DNA of 5,187 nt from Desulfobacteraceae bacterium (GTDB taxonomy: Bacteria > Desulfobacterota > Desulfobacteria > Desulfobacterales > UBA11574). Below are positions 5,142-5,187 of this stretch, one piece after another (position 1 is the stretch's first letter; every line of letters starts with the position of its first letter). Below the pieces are notes generated by a model. It was not told the DNA's origin, ran no database searches, and saw only the letters and a program-made list of their open reading frames with translations. Location of the stretch: positions 1 to 5,187 of the forward strand of contig JABMQM010000053.1 in NCBI GenBank assembly GCA_013203195.1, read 5' to 3'. The position numbers and the translations under genes are program-made.

Positions 5142-5187
5142 ATGACTGACAAATATCTCTGCATACACGGGCATTTCTATCAACCAC
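5142..5187 (+). CDS. N-terminus of a probable glycoside hydrolase family 57 protein, cut by window edge
   Basis: Only the first 15 codons are present (MTDKYLCIHGHFYQP) before the right edge. The string CIHGHFYQP matches the characteristic opening of GH57 family proteins, often followed by a DUF3536 region, where the His in the first beta-strand lies near the active site. Such enzymes act on alpha-glucans (amylase or branching-type activities), but this subgroup is poorly characterised and the substrate cannot be told from here. The start is well bounded: an in-frame TAG lies at 5133-5135, so ATG 5142 is the first start possible. The upstream GCGGGATGG is a weak ribosome site, with an A-run just before the ATG. 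It is presumably transcribed from the promoter at 4940-4968. The assignment rests on a short but distinctive motif recalled from memory. Confidence 0.8.
   Translation, partial: MTDKYLCIHGHFYQP

Noticed and set aside
5001..5183. 60-residue minus-strand ORF after thiE-thiL
   Set aside because: It runs through the heptamer repeat and the GH57 start on the opposite strand, and shows no motif or ribosome site.

Overview
The window looks like chromosomal DNA of an anaerobic Gram-negative bacterium. My best guess is Desulfobacterota (the former Deltaproteobacteria, for example Desulfobacterales). This rests on remembered protein style (a nitronate-monooxygenase-like flavoprotein with a C-terminal cysteine cluster, a deltaproteobacterial-style acyl-CoA synthetase remnant, a GH57 protein start), mixed base composition, and spacers rich in short repeats. 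No marker gene is present, so the assignment is tentative.

Layout. Positions 1-1555 hold a two-component system on the minus strand: a membrane sensor kinase (1555 to 572), then, 12 bases after its stop, an OmpR-type response regulator starting at 559 and running off the left edge. A 256-bp divergent spacer (1556-1811) separates the kinase from a plus-strand FMN-dependent nitronate monooxygenase/FabK-like protein (1812-2888). The spacer carries an 11-bp-period direct repeat typical of OmpR-family binding sites. Immediately after that gene lies a minus-strand fragment of an acyl-CoA synthetase N-terminus (about 2889-3108), evidently a pseudogene. The rest of this 445-bp gap has heptamer tandem duplications and a strongly folded ~108-bp inverted-repeat element (3190-3298).

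Positions 3334-4929 encode one 531-residue protein in which thiamine-phosphate synthase (ThiE) is fused to thiamine-monophosphate kinase (ThiL), giving the last two steps to thiamine diphosphate in one chain. I see no TPP riboswitch upstream. The spacer 4930-5141 contains a good sigma-70-type promoter with a palindrome over its -35 box and a 4.5-copy heptamer repeat. It leads to the first 15 codons of a probable glycoside hydrolase family 57 protein that leaves the window at the right edge.

The genes do not form one pathway. They are three or four independent units. The most notable items are the ThiE-ThiL fusion, the folded element before it, the decayed synthetase fragment, the candidate regulator box and the recurrent 7-bp repeats. 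I found no CRISPR array, transposase, tRNA or rRNA, and no clear sign of a new defence or mobile system.
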